Part shown: piece by piece, positions 1 to 9,063 of the stretch
How positions within the stretch are numbered: position 1 is the stretch's first letter
How the letters are laid out: every line of letters begins with the position of its first letter
Assembly: GCA_024233545.1 (NCBI GenBank)
Contig: JACKPL010000002.1
Location: 1-64,000 of the forward strand
Length of the DNA: 64,000 nt
DNA from: a bacterium
GTDB taxonomy: Bacteria; Auribacterota; Auribacteria; Auribacterales; Auribacteraceae
Reading direction: 5' to 3'
Made by a program: the position numbers and the translations under genes
The notes under the pieces: model-generated
Seen by the model: only the letters and a program-made list of their open reading frames with translations
What the model was told of the DNA's origin: nothing
Databases searched by the model: none

Positions 1-1
1 T

Positions 2-571
2 ATTGGTGGATTTAATAATTACAAGCAAACTACTTATTATAAACAAGCTTACGAGAAGATCCTCAATGACCCATCTATGAAATTTATATGTATCCTAGAT
101 AAAGATTATTACAATAAACATGACCAATATGCTGTTAATAAGTACTTGTCGGCGATAAATATTAAATGCATATTCACCGCTGGAAAGGAATTAGTGAATT
201 TTTTTCTCAATTATAATTTTTATACGTCATTATTAAAAAACAATCCGAACTTAGAACCATTTTGGGATGATTTGTTTAAAATGGACGGAGCATTATTCGA
301 AGAATCATTTGCGACATATTTTACTTTTTATCAAGAGCAACATAAAGGCCTGGCTCCCGGGACAGCATATAAAAAAGCAAAAGAACTATTTAAGTATGAG
401 TGGGAAAAAGAGCCGACAAAAATAGTTCATGGTAAGAATGCCTTTAAGGCAATCAAAGAATGGTTGCATTCCGAATTCAGAATGAATATTTATAATAGCC
501 ACTTAGTTAAATGGTTGTCGAGAAACGATAAAGAATTTATATCATGGACAAAAAAAATAATGGATATGTGA
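2..571 (+). CDS. C-terminal part of an OLD-like ATPase/nuclease (TOPRIM region), cut by the window edge
   Basis: The reading frame is open from base 2, so the gene starts outside the window and only about 190 C-terminal residues are seen. Near the start the sequence reads ICILDKDYYNKHD, a hydrophobic strand followed by acidic residues as in the TOPRIM domain of OLD-family ATP-dependent nucleases. That family has an N-terminal ABC-type ATPase and a C-terminal metal-binding nuclease, and often belongs to phage-defence systems. The rest (FWDDLFKMDG onward) is helical and charged with no motif I know. The assignment rests on one short motif, so it is tentative. The next gene starts 43 bases downstream on the same strand. 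Confidence 0.45.
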   Translation: MGGFNNYKQTTYYKQAYEKILNDPSMKFICILDKDYYNKHDQYAVNKYLSAINIKCIFTAGKELVNFFLNYNFYTSLLKNNPNLEPFWDDLFKMDGALFEESFATYFTFYQEQHKGLAPGTAYKKAKELFKYEWEKEPTKIVHGKNAFKAIKEWLHSEFRMNIYNSHLVKWLSRNDKEFISWTKKIMDM

Positions 572-614
572 TGTGTGGTATTCGTGACATGATATTATGT
601 AAAAACTATTCAAA

Positions 615-1732
615 ATGGAGAAAAAGATGCCTCGGTACAAAGATCAGAACCTGCTGAGTTTTTTAGATGGTGTCCCTAAAGATTTGCTCAAAAAATATTT
701 CACACAAGATGGATATCAAAGTTTGAATCTCACATCATTCGACTCCAAAAACCTGATTAAATTTTTTCATAAAAATACCGCCAATCCTTTGATTGAAAAA
801 ATATTAGAAGAACTTTCTCAGATGTATGATATCAGCAATACAAGTATGAATTTGGTCGTGACCGCCATAAAACGGTGCAAGATTGAAACAACTGGAAAAG
901 AATCCCGCGAAGAATTAATAATGAAGGTTTTTCTGAATGATACGAAAGCATTTTACTATGTACATGACAAATATTGTTTGTTCAACTCGTCAAGTAAGTT
1001 CAGTGAACATAATATCAGTGCAGATGGATTTGAACTAACTGATGACAAGCTGAAAGAGTTTCAACTGCTGATAAGTGAATTTTATGCGGATCTAGCCAAA
1101 GGTGGTGAATGTAGGGTTCGTCATTATGTCGAAGGTGATTTAACAACTATTGTAATTAGACGAGGTTCTTACAAGCGATCACAGCCAATCTGGTCAGAAG
1201 GCGGCACAAGAACTATATTGTTTCGTCCTGTGACTCAAGATATTTTGATATATAATAAAAAAACCTCAACATTGCAGATCAAAGCACCATATCAGAAGGA
1301 TCGGGATAATTATCTCAACACATTTGCGGAAGTTATTATTGAAGACCCCAAGCAAGCTGAGCGTGAAGATCGAGATATGACTTACTCGCTAAAACCACTA
1401 CAGGATGGGAAATTTAGTTTTAAGGGTAATGACGATATTGAGTCCATTGTTCTTAAGGAAGTGAAATTAACAATAGCAGGCAGTAAAAAACCCTATATCT
1501 TTATCCGATCAGAGGATGTACTGGAAACATTGCAGGAGGAAGAATTCGAAAGATTACGCTCCAATCAGGCGATTTGGTTCACGCAAAATTCACTTTCCGG
1601 ATGAATGTTGATGGACGGCATCCAACTGTTACGTTTGAGATCAATCCACCAAATGTGTCGGATCTTAATAAGAAGAAATATGCTAATATTATCGGGGCAT
1701 ATTTGAAAGAACAAAAAGTGAAGCTATGTTGA
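615..1732 (+). pseudogene. unknown protein, one frameshift near its 3' end
   Basis: The first frame gives 329 residues (615-1604) and ends at TGA. A one-base shift at the A4 run at 1585-1588 lets the protein continue as QKFTFRMNVDGRHPTVTF and so on to a stop at 1730-1732. That stop overlaps the ATG of the next gene (ATGTTGA). The overlap and the sensible continuation show that the full protein is about 372 residues. I do not recognise the family: the N-terminal half is helical, and the second half is beta-rich (CRVRHYVEGDLTTIVIRRG). The start has an AT-rich upstream region with a weak Shine-Dalgarno. Because it is translationally coupled to the next gene, the two probably act together. Whether the shift is real or a sequencing error cannot be told here. 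Confidence 0.6.
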
Positions 1733-2868
1733 AATACCTGTTGCAAGAAGCAGAAAAAGTTTCCCGGCCTTTTTTTAGTAAAAATGAGCTTATCGAACAA
1801 TACTCTGTTGCTGAATTCGAGCGTCTGACCGGTTTGAAAATATTGTCATATTGTAAGCCCACAAAGGATACTCACGAATCTGTCAGAAAACCGCGTTGTC
1901 ATTGCGGTTCGCCATTGACCGTTGTTGAAGTAGATTCTGATCTGGAAGGATTTTGTCCTGAGCACCCAGATGACGGACCTTGGTTGCTGGATAAAGATGA
2001 TCGTATCAGCTATGAGTTTCCAATCAAGATTCTTTTGGAACATATCTCTTCTGCAAATGACTTTGAAGGGCAACTCAAAGAGATATCGGGAAGTTGTTAT
2101 TATCTTGGATACAGGATTTATCCTGAAACTCAGGTAGGATTTGTTTTTGTGCGAAAAATCAGCAAGAGTGCATTTGTAGAGCTATCCGGCTTGAAGAGCA
2201 TCTGCGATAAAGATCGGGTACTCGTTATCCTGACATTATCACCAGACGAAGACATTATTCTGCAGAAAAATCTGGAGAATCAGTCTGTCATCCAGCTTCC
2301 TCTGCTTGACGTATTAAACACAGATAATTTTGCACTTTCGATAAATCACATTATTTCTGATCACCTTAAGAAATTAGGAATTGCAGAAGGCACACAGTTG
2401 ACGAAACAGCAACGACTGGATTACGATAAATTCGGTTATAAATGTTATGATCAAATATCTTTTCCACATAAACATGGTAAAGGTAGAAATTATCTGATCA
2501 ATATAAATGGAAAAGAAATCTCTATACAGTATCATGAAATGCTGTTCCTAATATTTCTTGCAATACAATTAAAACAAAACAATGGCGGCGGATGGATATC
2601 TGGCGAACAATTAGAAAAGCAAGAGGTAACAAGAGACAGTATTGCTCATATACAACGCCTGAGAAGCGATTTGAAGAAACAACTTAATCCATATCTCCAC
2701 AAAATGAATAGCGACGAATTTCTTCAAAATGATAAGAAGGGAAATTATCGATTATCAGTACATCCTGATTTTGTGTATTTGGCTGATGAGTGGTCAGAAA
2801 AGAAATTTGATACATTGAAAAATGCTGTTATTAAAGAGCGAAAGCGAAGGAAAAAATATGCTGTTTGA
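1726..2868 (+). CDS. unknown protein with a Cys/His cluster and a C-terminal winged helix
   Basis: A 380-residue intact protein coupled to the preceding gene by a 7-base overlap. Residues about 57-85 hold CHCG...CPEH, a likely zinc-binding knuckle. Residues about 265-350 (EMLFLIFLAIQ...SIAHIQRLRSDLKKQLN...GNYRLSV) have the pattern of an OmpR/Trans_reg_C-like winged helix: recognition-helix-like SIAHIQRLRSDL, then a hairpin ending in GxYRL. Such domains bind DNA in two-component and signalling regulators. The central part looks alpha/beta (DRVLVILTLSPDED). I know no named family with this layout. It could be the regulatory or target-recognition partner of the upstream protein in an island of defence genes. 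Confidence 0.6.
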   Translation: MLKYLLQEAEKVSRPFFSKNELIEQYSVAEFERLTGLKILSYCKPTKDTHESVRKPRCHCGSPLTVVEVDSDLEGFCPEHPDDGPWLLDKDDRISYEFPIKILLEHISSANDFEGQLKEISGSCYYLGYRIYPETQVGFVFVRKISKSAFVELSGLKSICDKDRVLVILTLSPDEDIILQKNLENQSVIQLPLLDVLNTDNFALSINHIISDHLKKLGIAEGTQLTKQQRLDYDKFGYKCYDQISFPHKHGKGRNYLININGKEISIQYHEMLFLIFLAIQLKQNNGGGWISGEQLEKQEVTRDSIAHIQRLRSDLKKQLNPYLHKMNSDEFLQNDKKGNYRLSVHPDFVYLADEWSEKKFDTLKNAVIKERKRRKKYAV

Positions 2869-2900
2869 TGTTAAACCCAACAAACCAAGGAGGGACGAAA

Positions 2901-3026
2901 ATGGCATCTAGCAAAAAAACATTTAAAGTTGGAAGAGATGCAAAAACCGGTAAATTTATTCCAGTAAAAGAAGCGGAAAGACGAAAAAGCACGGCTATTG
3001 TAGAAACAGTAAAGAAGAAGAAATAA
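2901..3026 (+). CDS. 41-residue lysine-rich protein (KVGRDAKTGKF family)
   Basis: ATG at 2901 follows a strong AGGAGGGACG Shine-Dalgarno. The protein has KVGRDAKTGKFIPVKEA in the middle and ends TVKKKK. A close relative is encoded at 3961-4107 and a more distant one at 30603-30737; all share R-x-A-x-T-G-x-F, a Thr/Glu-containing tail and a lysine-rich C-terminus. I have seen small proteins of this kind in many bacteria, with no known function. It lies 32 bases after the winged-helix gene and 36 before the HAD gene, all on one strand, so co-transcription is likely. The high positive charge suggests nucleic-acid binding, but that is only inference. Confidence 0.7.
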   Translation: MASSKKTFKVGRDAKTGKFIPVKEAERRKSTAIVETVKKKK

Positions 3027-3062
3027 TACGTATTTAAATTTGCTTTATAAGAGGATGTGCAC

Positions 3063-4001
3063 ATGTCACCTAGTTCAAATGAATTTAGGCATAATGTTAT
3101 TGCGCTTGTTTATGATTTTGATGGGACACTAACCCCATTACCTATGCAAGAGTATACGATTTTACCTGAAATAGGTATTACGAAAGGATCTGTATTTTGG
3201 GATCAGGTTAAAGAAGAGTCTAAACAAACGGGTGGAGAACAAATTGTTACTTATATGCGATTGATGCTTGAAATGTCACGTAACCAGAAGTTTGCTGTTA
3301 AACGAGAGAATTTACACTCACTTGCAACACGAATTCAATATTTCCACGGTGTGGAACAATATTTTAGTAGGATTAATCAATTTATCACCGATCAATTTGA
3401 TGATACTGTGGAGTTAAGACACTACATCATTTATGCCGGGCAAAAGGAAATAATTGAAGGGACAACGATTGCAGATAATTTTCATAAGATATTTGCTTCG
3501 GAGTATTATTATGATGAGTATGGAGCAGCAATTTTCCCTAATGTAATTGTAAATGATACCTTGAAAACTCAATTTATCTTTAGGATTAATAAAGGCATGG
3601 AGGATATGCATGAAAACATAAATGAACACATGCCTCATTCACTTCGTTCCATTCCCTTCCAAAATATTTTATATATAGGAGATGGTTTAACAGATGTCCC
3701 ATGTATGACTGTAATCAGAAAAAGCGGTGGATATGCCATAGCAGTTTTTAAAGAGGGAGACAATAAAGGACTCGATGTTTGCAAAGATTTATTGAACGCA
3801 AAACGAGTAGATTTTATTGCAAAAGCAGATTATTCAGAAAATAGTGAATTAGATGAGTTGATAAAACTTCTTTTATTTAATATAGTTGAAGGTGTGAGAT
3901 ATCACAAAAAATGTTATGAACAGGCAGTCAAATATTTCCCTAATAATAAGGAGCCGGAAAATGGTGATGCACAGAACTCCAAGACAACTTCATGCGAGTG
4001 A
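3063..4001 (+). CDS. HAD-superfamily phosphatase-like protein
   Basis: About 312 residues. Motif I is YDFDGTLTP near residue 17, with nucleophile and acid/base Asp in DxDGT; the C-terminal motif is GDGLTDVPCM near residue 210, with the metal-binding Asp pair. Both are as in HAD hydrolases. The cap region between them is large and helical and gives no substrate hint. ATG at 3063 is preferred over the in-frame GTG six bases upstream because AAGAGG lies at a good distance. The gene sits between two genes for related tiny lysine-rich proteins, and the second overlaps its 3' end, so the three are probably one transcript. Confidence 0.75.
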   Translation: MSPSSNEFRHNVIALVYDFDGTLTPLPMQEYTILPEIGITKGSVFWDQVKEESKQTGGEQIVTYMRLMLEMSRNQKFAVKRENLHSLATRIQYFHGVEQYFSRINQFITDQFDDTVELRHYIIYAGQKEIIEGTTIADNFHKIFASEYYYDEYGAAIFPNVIVNDTLKTQFIFRINKGMEDMHENINEHMPHSLRSIPFQNILYIGDGLTDVPCMTVIRKSGGYAIAVFKEGDNKGLDVCKDLLNAKRVDFIAKADYSENSELDELIKLLLFNIVEGVRYHKKCYEQAVKYFPNNKEPENGDAQNSKTTSCE

Positions 4002-4107
4002 TTACAAAGTCGGAAGAGACGCAAAAACCGGTAAATATTTTCCGGTTAAAGAGAGTTCAAGTCAAAAAAGCACTCCTGCCATAGGATCAATGAAGAAAAA
4101 GAAATAG
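3961..4107 (+). CDS. 48-residue lysine-rich protein, paralogue of the 2901 gene
   Basis: ATG at 3961 follows AAGGAGCCGGAAA, a clear Shine-Dalgarno, and the gene overlaps the end of the HAD gene in another frame. The core YKVGRDAKTGKYFPVKE matches the protein at 2901-3026 almost residue for residue, and the C-terminus is again a lysine run (MKKKK). Two copies flanking one phosphatase gene point to a recent duplication or to a functional pair. An in-frame ATG at 3967 is an alternative start. Function unknown. Confidence 0.65.
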   Translation: MVMHRTPRQLHASDYKVGRDAKTGKYFPVKESSSQKSTPAIGSMKKKK

Positions 4108-4142
4108 TCCCTACAAAAAGCCGGACATATAATCATGATGTG

Positions 4143-5195
4143 TCATTCTCGATAATAATGCTTCACAATACCACCTAGCCGTGATTCGCATTTCACTGAT
4201 CCAGTGCTTTCTCTGATCGTCAAATTATCTAGCCCGGAATGTGGTCGATGGGTATTGTAATAGGTAGTGAACTCGCGAACGAGATACTCAAGATGCACGT
4301 TCCCGAAGATGAAGAATTTCTCGAGACATTCTTTTTTTATCGTTCTCACCCATGCCTCCGAATAAGGATTTAAGTTCGGCGATCTGTACGGGAGCACTTT
4401 TACCTTGGTTTTGTGTGTCTTGAAAATTTCATCAAACAATTTCGGATATTTTTTGTCGCCGTCACGGATCAGAAGTTTCGTCGTGTCGTCATTTTCGAAG
4501 AATTGCTCCATGTATTTTGCTCTGTTGACCATCCATAGTTTTTTAGGATGATCGGTTACTCCTGCAATATGGACTTTTCTAGTCCGGATATTGATAAAGA
4601 AAAGTACGAATATCACTTTTTTACCAAAAGGTGTCCAGATAGTTTTGCTGAAAAAATCGCACGCCCACAGCGTTTCAAATGATCGTTTGATATAAGCATC
4701 CCATGAATCCTCATATCTTTTTGGGGCAGGTTCAAGTCCATTTTCACGCATGACACTTTTTATTGTGTTCCGATGCCGATAAATGCCGAGTTTTTTCAGT
4801 TCACCCATTATTCGGCCGTATCCCCAATCGAGATTCTCTTTTGCCATTCGGATAATAAGCTGGACGATTTCTTTTTTCGTAGTCCGTGGACGTCCCAATC
4901 TTCTAACTTGAAGTGTGCCATTTTCAAGCAAATTGACCCATCGCCGGAAGGTTGAATATTTAACGATGGATATCAGGTTCTTGATTTTTCCACCAAGTCG
5001 CAAACCGTAGCGGATTAGCTTCAGTTTTTCCTGATAAGTTGTTCTTACATGTAAGCCAAGTTTTGAGCGAAGTATCCGGTTCTCGACTTTTAGATATTCG
5101 ATCTGACGAACAAGATCGCCATGCACCATTTTGCCGAGCATCAGCAAAAACAGTTGAAAAAGTTTGTTTTCTGTATAATCATATGCTGTAGACAT
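4143..5195 (-). CDS. IS transposase with rve (DDE) integrase core
   Basis: A complete 350-residue transposase. An N-terminal coiled-coil/HTH region (LVRQIEYLKVENRILRSKLG, then a helix-turn-helix ending RLGRPRT) precedes an RNase-H-like core with DDE residues visible in ACDFF, IRDGD and SEAWVRTIKKE. The C-terminal HRPHSGLDN is typical of integrase-core transposases of the IS3/IS481 type. A second copy with the same architecture lies at 35513-36580, and sequence related to its upstream end recurs at 5.2-7.2 kb. The gene looks functional. It separates the HAD gene set from a broken NERD gene. Confidence 0.85.
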   Translation of the reverse strand: MSTAYDYTENKLFQLFLLMLGKMVHGDLVRQIEYLKVENRILRSKLGLHVRTTYQEKLKLIRYGLRLGGKIKNLISIVKYSTFRRWVNLLENGTLQVRRLGRPRTTKKEIVQLIIRMAKENLDWGYGRIMGELKKLGIYRHRNTIKSVMRENGLEPAPKRYEDSWDAYIKRSFETLWACDFFSKTIWTPFGKKVIFVLFFINIRTRKVHIAGVTDHPKKLWMVNRAKYMEQFFENDDTTKLLIRDGDKKYPKLFDEIFKTHKTKVKVLPYRSPNLNPYSEAWVRTIKKECLEKFFIFGNVHLEYLVREFTTYYNTHRPHSGLDNLTIRESTGSVKCESRLGGIVKHYYRE

Positions 5196-5246
5196 TGTAT
5201 GTTTCCTTGTTTTGTTGAAAATTTAGAACTATACATAGTTCTTTTC

Positions 5247-5316
5247 AGATTATCCACTATTAACATGCTGCACTCCCCTGAAACAGTCGTTAAAACATCT
5301 CTTCAAAAAATCTTCG
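5247..5316 (+). repeat. IS-end-related repeat, copy 1
   Basis: Contains TTATCCACTATTAA, then TGCTGCACTCCCCTGA and a tail AAACATCTCTTC...TTCG. It lies just upstream of the transposase at 4143-5195, so it probably marks that end of the IS. Copies at 6411, 7121 and 36625 share the CACACCCCTGA core. Confidence 0.55.
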
Positions 5317-5539
5317 AATAGATATATCTGATCAAAATGTTTCGTAGTTAACGACAAAATGTGTCAAGTAATTTCTTCGTCCCCAGTCTACTATTGGCAG
5401 GTTTCATACTATAAGAAATTATATACACTTTACATAAGATGTCTTTTTATTTTGGTTTGAAAATTAAATTTATTCATGTATGCTAGATGTCGTCAGTTAT
5501 TTAAATTTTTATAATGTGTTTTATTTCTGCGGAACTTGA

Positions 5540-6300
5540 ATGGATTATATTTTTAATGTTTTTTTAGTGGTTATATTTTTTTTTGTATTCCGTATTATCT
5601 TTTCGAAGAGATATTCTGGCGAACAACTTATTAGTGAACTGATGAAAAAGCTAAATAAAAAGTATGGAGAATACTATTCTTTTAATGATGTTGTATTGAA
5701 AACTCCTGATGGAACGACTCAAATAGACCACATTTTAATCTCACCGTATGGGATATTTGTTATTGAAACTAAGGATTATAGTGGTTGGATTTTTGGTAGT
5801 GAGTATCAAAAAAGTGGACTCAATCACTTTTACTAGAGGTATTTTTTCGCTCATATACTTCGATTAAATATCAATTCTATAACCCAATTCGTCAAAATTA
5901 TAAGCATGTGAGAGCTGTTCAAAATTTCTTTGAAATCAGCTCGAAGTTTGTTTTCAATGTTGTTGTCTTTGTTGGGAATAGCCAGTTCATGACTGAAGTG
6001 CCAGAGAATGTTATGGAAACACAGGACCTTATCCCATATATTCTATCGTATACAAGTCGAATTTTAACCGATGAAATTGTAAAAAATTACTCCAAAAAAT
6101 TAGAAGAATATATAAATAATGTTAGTATCAATGCTGATGACCATATTCTAAATATTATTAAAAATCTAGAGCACCCGATATGTCCACGTTGTGGAAAGTC
6201 TATGGTTCTACGTACTGCTAGGAAAGGTTCAAATAAGGGTTCCCAGTTTTGGGGATGCTCAAATTTTCCATCTTGCAGGATTACAAAAGAGTTAGTTTGA
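5540..6300 (+). pseudogene. NERD-domain protein with C-terminal zinc finger, frameshifted
   Basis: Two pieces make one protein of about 250 residues. The first (5540-5836) has an N-terminal membrane segment and the NERD core TTQIDHILISPYGIFVIETKD. The second (to 6300) ends with CPRCGKSMVLR...GCSNFPSC, a topoisomerase-type C4 zinc finger. Inserting one base in the A6 run at 5808-5813 restores WTQ...YQFYNPIRQNYKHVRAVQ, which matches the same stretch of the intact NERD protein at 28819-29442. NERD is a nuclease-related domain with an Asp/Glu-x-Lys-type core (IDH...IETK here). The single homopolymer indel may be a real mutation or a base-calling error. Confidence 0.75.
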
Positions 6301-6410
6301 AATTACTTTTTCAAAAAGTAAACCGAATTCTAAAAAGCATTGAAGAAATTTATTTTTAGATGTATAAAAATAGTTGGTAACGCTTAATGCAGCAAGCCAT
6401 TAGTTAAGTT

Positions 6411-6480
6411 CAAAAAACAGGTCGCAAAATTACTGCACACCCCTGAAGCAACTGCTAATACATCTCCTATAAAAAGTTCG
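6411..6480 (+). repeat. IS-end-related repeat, copy 2
   Basis: Carries CAGGTCGCAAAATTACTGC, then ACACCCCTGA, with the tail ACATCTCCTATAAAAAG-TTCG. Same orientation as copy 3 at 7121; the two flank the unknown gene at 6562-7053. Confidence 0.6.
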
Positions 6481-6561
6481 AGTGCGACAGCCCGGTAGGT
6501 ATGAAAAATGGATGGACAACTCAAGGGGGAAGGTCACCGACAAACTAATGAAGGTGTTAGG

Positions 6562-7053
6562 ATGGATAGAAAAAATTTTCTTTGCACTACATTCATAGGC
6601 TCAACTATGATTGCAGGATTAGCAACACGAAGTAAGGAATTTCCTGTGTATAACAAGAAGAGAAAAAAAAGAGATCTACTAAAGAAGCATATTCGGAAGA
6701 CAATTATGGGTATTGCACATAAGGTAGAATACCAAAATGGTACAGTGTCTTCGGATGAACATGTGCAATTAATTGAATACACTGCCAGAGATGTTTCTGA
6801 AAAATTTTACTATTATTTACATAATGGTCGTCTAAGAATTGGCGTCACGCAAAAATTGATCAACCTATATTTGAAATTTCTCTGGTGTGCTAAACTCATA
6901 AAACAGCCTCCACATTGTCCAATCGATGGTTTTGTCAGAGACATAGTACGTCTAGAATATAATTGGATATCATCAGATTGCATTGATGACTACAAAAAGC
7001 CATCAATGCACTCGAAGTATTTAGAGCAAAAAGAGCTACAAGAGTTTATCTGA
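6562..7053 (+). CDS. conserved unknown protein flanked by repeats
   Basis: About 163 residues from ATG 6562 (GAAGG upstream); an in-frame ATG at 6508 would add 18 residues. The C-terminal half contains HNGRLRIGVTQKLINLYLKF and KQPPHCPIDGF, a pattern I associate with a family of uncharacterised bacterial proteins, not with any named domain. It is not membrane-associated. Direct copies of an IS-end repeat lie at 6411-6480 and 7121-7190, so the gene may have been carried or bracketed by the mobile element. No catalytic motif is evident. Confidence 0.55.
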   Translation: MDRKNFLCTTFIGSTMIAGLATRSKEFPVYNKKRKKRDLLKKHIRKTIMGIAHKVEYQNGTVSSDEHVQLIEYTARDVSEKFYYYLHNGRLRIGVTQKLINLYLKFLWCAKLIKQPPHCPIDGFVRDIVRLEYNWISSDCIDDYKKPSMHSKYLEQKELQEFI

Positions 7054-7120
7054 GTTGGAATTGATAGAATATAACCGAGAGTATAATCATAGGAATTCTT
7101 TCAAATTATCCACTATTAAG

Positions 7121-7190
7121 TTCAAAAAGCAGGTCGCAAAATTACTGCACACCCTGAGACGGCTACTAAAAAGATCTCAAAAAGCGGTTC
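7121..7190 (+). repeat. IS-end-related repeat, copy 3
   Basis: CAGGTCGCAAAATTACTGC then ACACCCTGA, preceded by TTATCCACTATTAAG as in copy 1 and followed by AAAAAGATCTC...GGTTCG. One C shorter in the CCCC run than copies 2 and 4. The rest of 7191-7482 holds no gene I can support. Confidence 0.6.
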
Positions 7191-7482
7191 GCCAGACACC
7201 GACCAGTAGTTATCAAAAGTCGCAAATATTCTCATGAATCACAATGCATTATGTAAGGTATTTATTATGCGCATAGAGACGCGCGGGAAGGGATACATTT
7301 TGTGTAAGTGTATTTAGGTGAGAGAAATAATTCCATATGATTTTTAACATTTCGTATCATATTAATGAAAAACCTGAATGACAGATTTACGCTCTGGGAC
7401 ACCGACCCGGGGAGCCAGATCATATTTTTGTGGAAGATTCTTCACAAATTCAAATATAGCAGATACTTGGGAGGTTCGATAG

Positions 7483-8160
7483 AGCCTCCCATACTATGCA
7501 AGAATCTTCATCAGCGAGCACGGGAAGGAAGGTGTAGGCCTTCTCCAATGTATAGACAGTTACCCTTATCTTCTGAAATGCCTCGATTCCCATCCATTAA
7601 AACAGGACAAGCAGGCTTTCCTGTTTATCAATACAGGCAATACAAACCGATGCAAACAGCTAAAGCCGGAAAACATCAACAAAATGATACGCATGGCATG
7701 TAAAGACCTTCAAATCAATAAGCCGATAACCTGCTACAGCCTGAAACGTAACGGAGTAACGATAAGACGACTAAGAGGCGAAAGCGATGTTGAAATCCAG
7801 CACGCCGCACGATGGAGTGATCCCGGCAGGTTGAAAACTTATGACTTAAGCAGTCAGGATGAAGCATTCAAATTAGCCCTTCAGAAACGAGGAATAATAA
7901 AGGCAGACAAAAATACCGGTGCAATTCTGAAAACCAAAACCTGCCCTTTTTGCAACGAAACTGTCGGCTTTGGAGAAATCATCTGCCCGAAATGCAAGCA
8001 TCCACTCGACCGTGAGATTGCTATAAGCGAGATAAAAAAAGACGATGAAATCCATCAGCTGAAACAATCTATCTCTAACATGGAGACTAAATTTGATAAT
8101 ATCAAAAGTGAACTGATGAAGGAATTTACCAGGGAAATCCTGAAAGCGAAATCAGGATGA
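7483..8160 (+). pseudogene. truncated tyrosine recombinase/integrase with zinc ribbon
   Basis: The frame is open from 7483 (upstream TAG at 7480-7482) to 8160; the first in-frame ATG is at 7684, well inside the conserved part, so the 5' end is missing. The text LKRNGVTIRRLRGESDVEIQ followed by HAARWSDPGRLKTYD has the form of the C-terminal catalytic region of phage-type integrases, with the His-x-x-Arg-like segment and a terminal Tyr. It is followed by a zinc ribbon, CPFC...CPKCKH, and a coiled-coil tail. A defective integrase at the edge of a defence cluster suggests the island was once mobile. Confidence 0.6.
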
Positions 8161-8184
8161 TTTCGCTTATCAGTTTCACTTCTC

Positions 8185-8340
8185 TTATTTTTCTTTTGAA
8201 TTGAATTTAGAACTTACCGGATACCTCTTATTCAGCATATCCTCAAAAAGAAAAGTAAGTCTATTCCCTCTGGCAATCTCCTCTTTAATTGCTTTGTAAT
8301 GCCACGGATGAACTCGGAAAGCGATATTAACCTTTGTCAT
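8185..8340 (-). CDS. 51-residue ribbon-helix-helix-like protein
   Basis: MTKVNIAFRVHPWHYKAIKE has the strand plus two-helix layout of ribbon-helix-helix proteins (VNIAFRV strand, then IKEEIARG and a second helix TFLFEDML). Such proteins are antitoxins or plasmid/mobility repressors. Its ATG overlaps the end of the 67-residue gene upstream by 14 bases, so the two form a pair. Too short for a firm family call. Confidence 0.55.
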   Translation of the reverse strand: MTKVNIAFRVHPWHYKAIKEEIARGNRLTFLFEDMLNKRYPVSSKFNSKEK

Positions 8341-8530
8341 AATAATCCTTCTCCGAATAGTCAGCCTGTTTCGATTTACCCTGATAAGGATTAATTTTAC
8401 TTATATCCTGAATCGAGATAAACAGCTTTTGTTTACTTTCAGGCAGATAATGCAGATTGGCTTTTATATAATCAGCAATATTATCAAAACCTTCTTTTTT
8501 TATTTTATTGATAAGATAATTTTCTTTCAT
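8327..8530 (-). CDS. small unknown protein coupled to the RHH-like gene
   Basis: 67 residues, MKENYLINKIKKEGFDNIADY..., charged and helical, with no recognised motif. It overlaps the downstream ribbon-helix-helix-like gene, which resembles toxin-antitoxin or small regulatory pairs. I cannot assign a function. Confidence 0.45.
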   Translation of the reverse strand: MKENYLINKIKKEGFDNIADYIKANLHYLPESKQKLFISIQDISKINPYQGKSKQADYSEKDYYDKG

Positions 8531-8666
8531 TACAATCCCTTATCAGAAGTAGTAACAAGCTTCTTTTTAAATTCTGCACTGAACAACCACTATCCCAAAC
8601 TTACTTATACTGTTTTTCTTAGTGCAAATTTTATGAATATGTATACGCAATTTCTCATCGAAAAAG

Positions 8667-8939
8667 ATGGTGAATCTGAAACTTTATTCATGGGTAGAAA
8701 GAGGCAGGCAAAGGATTGCTGTTTTAAAATCGATGAGCAAACCGCAAACCCCAACAGAAACTCGCCATAAAAGCAAACATTATAATCCCAAAATAAGCCT
8801 GAACAATACAAGTGATGTTCTTAGAAGTTTTGTAAGAAACGGTATTGCAGTCTGCCTCAATAATGAAGCCAAAACAGGAAGACTTTATCAGCTTACTTCC
8901 GAAGGAGAAAAAATAAGGGTTGAGATATTGAAAGAGTAA
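8667..8939 (+). CDS. winged-helix DNA-binding protein
   Basis: About 90 residues: RGRQRIAVLKSMSKPQTPTE, then SLNNTSDVLRSFVRNGIAVC and TGRLYQLTSEGEKIR. This is the classic winged helix order: helix 1, helix-turn-helix, then a hairpin ending in YxLTxxGxxI, as in MarR/ArsR-like and archaeal-type regulators. No sensor domain is present. No clear Shine-Dalgarno precedes the ATG. It is divergent from the two small minus-strand genes and may control them. Confidence 0.65.
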   Translation: MVNLKLYSWVERGRQRIAVLKSMSKPQTPTETRHKSKHYNPKISLNNTSDVLRSFVRNGIAVCLNNEAKTGRLYQLTSEGEKIRVEILKE

Positions 8940-9004
8940 TTACTGCCTTTAATGTTTACTTAATTACAGCACACTATAACCTGTCTTATAGTGTTATGTT
9001 CTAT

Positions 9005-9040
9005 TGGTGTGGTTCTCTCCAGAGTGAGAGAACCACACCA
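9005..9040 (+). promoter_or_regulatory. palindromic 5' leader hairpin, copy 1
   Basis: A perfect 15-bp inverted repeat: TGGTGTGGTTCTCTC (9005-9019), loop CAGAGT, GAGAGAACCACACCA (9026-9040). Thirteen bases on is the Shine-Dalgarno GGAGG of the 9064 gene. The right arm GAGAGAACC can also pair with GGTTCTCTT at 9044-9052, next to the Shine-Dalgarno, so two exclusive folds are possible. A second element with the same core lies at 9374-9403. It may be an RNA switch or the operator of a dimeric repressor. Confidence 0.6.
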
Positions 9041-9063
9041 AATGGTTCTCTTGGAGGAATAAA

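Noticed and set aside
1585..1588. programmed -1 frameshift in the 615 gene
   Set aside because: The site GCAAAATTC does not have a slippery X-XXY-YYZ heptamer in the right phase and no following stem is evident; a base loss is simpler.
7365..7703. 112-residue plus-strand reading frame overlapping the integrase remnant
   Set aside because: The competing frame gives integrase-like sequence (GLLQCIDSYPYLLKCLDSHP), so this frame is a shadow.
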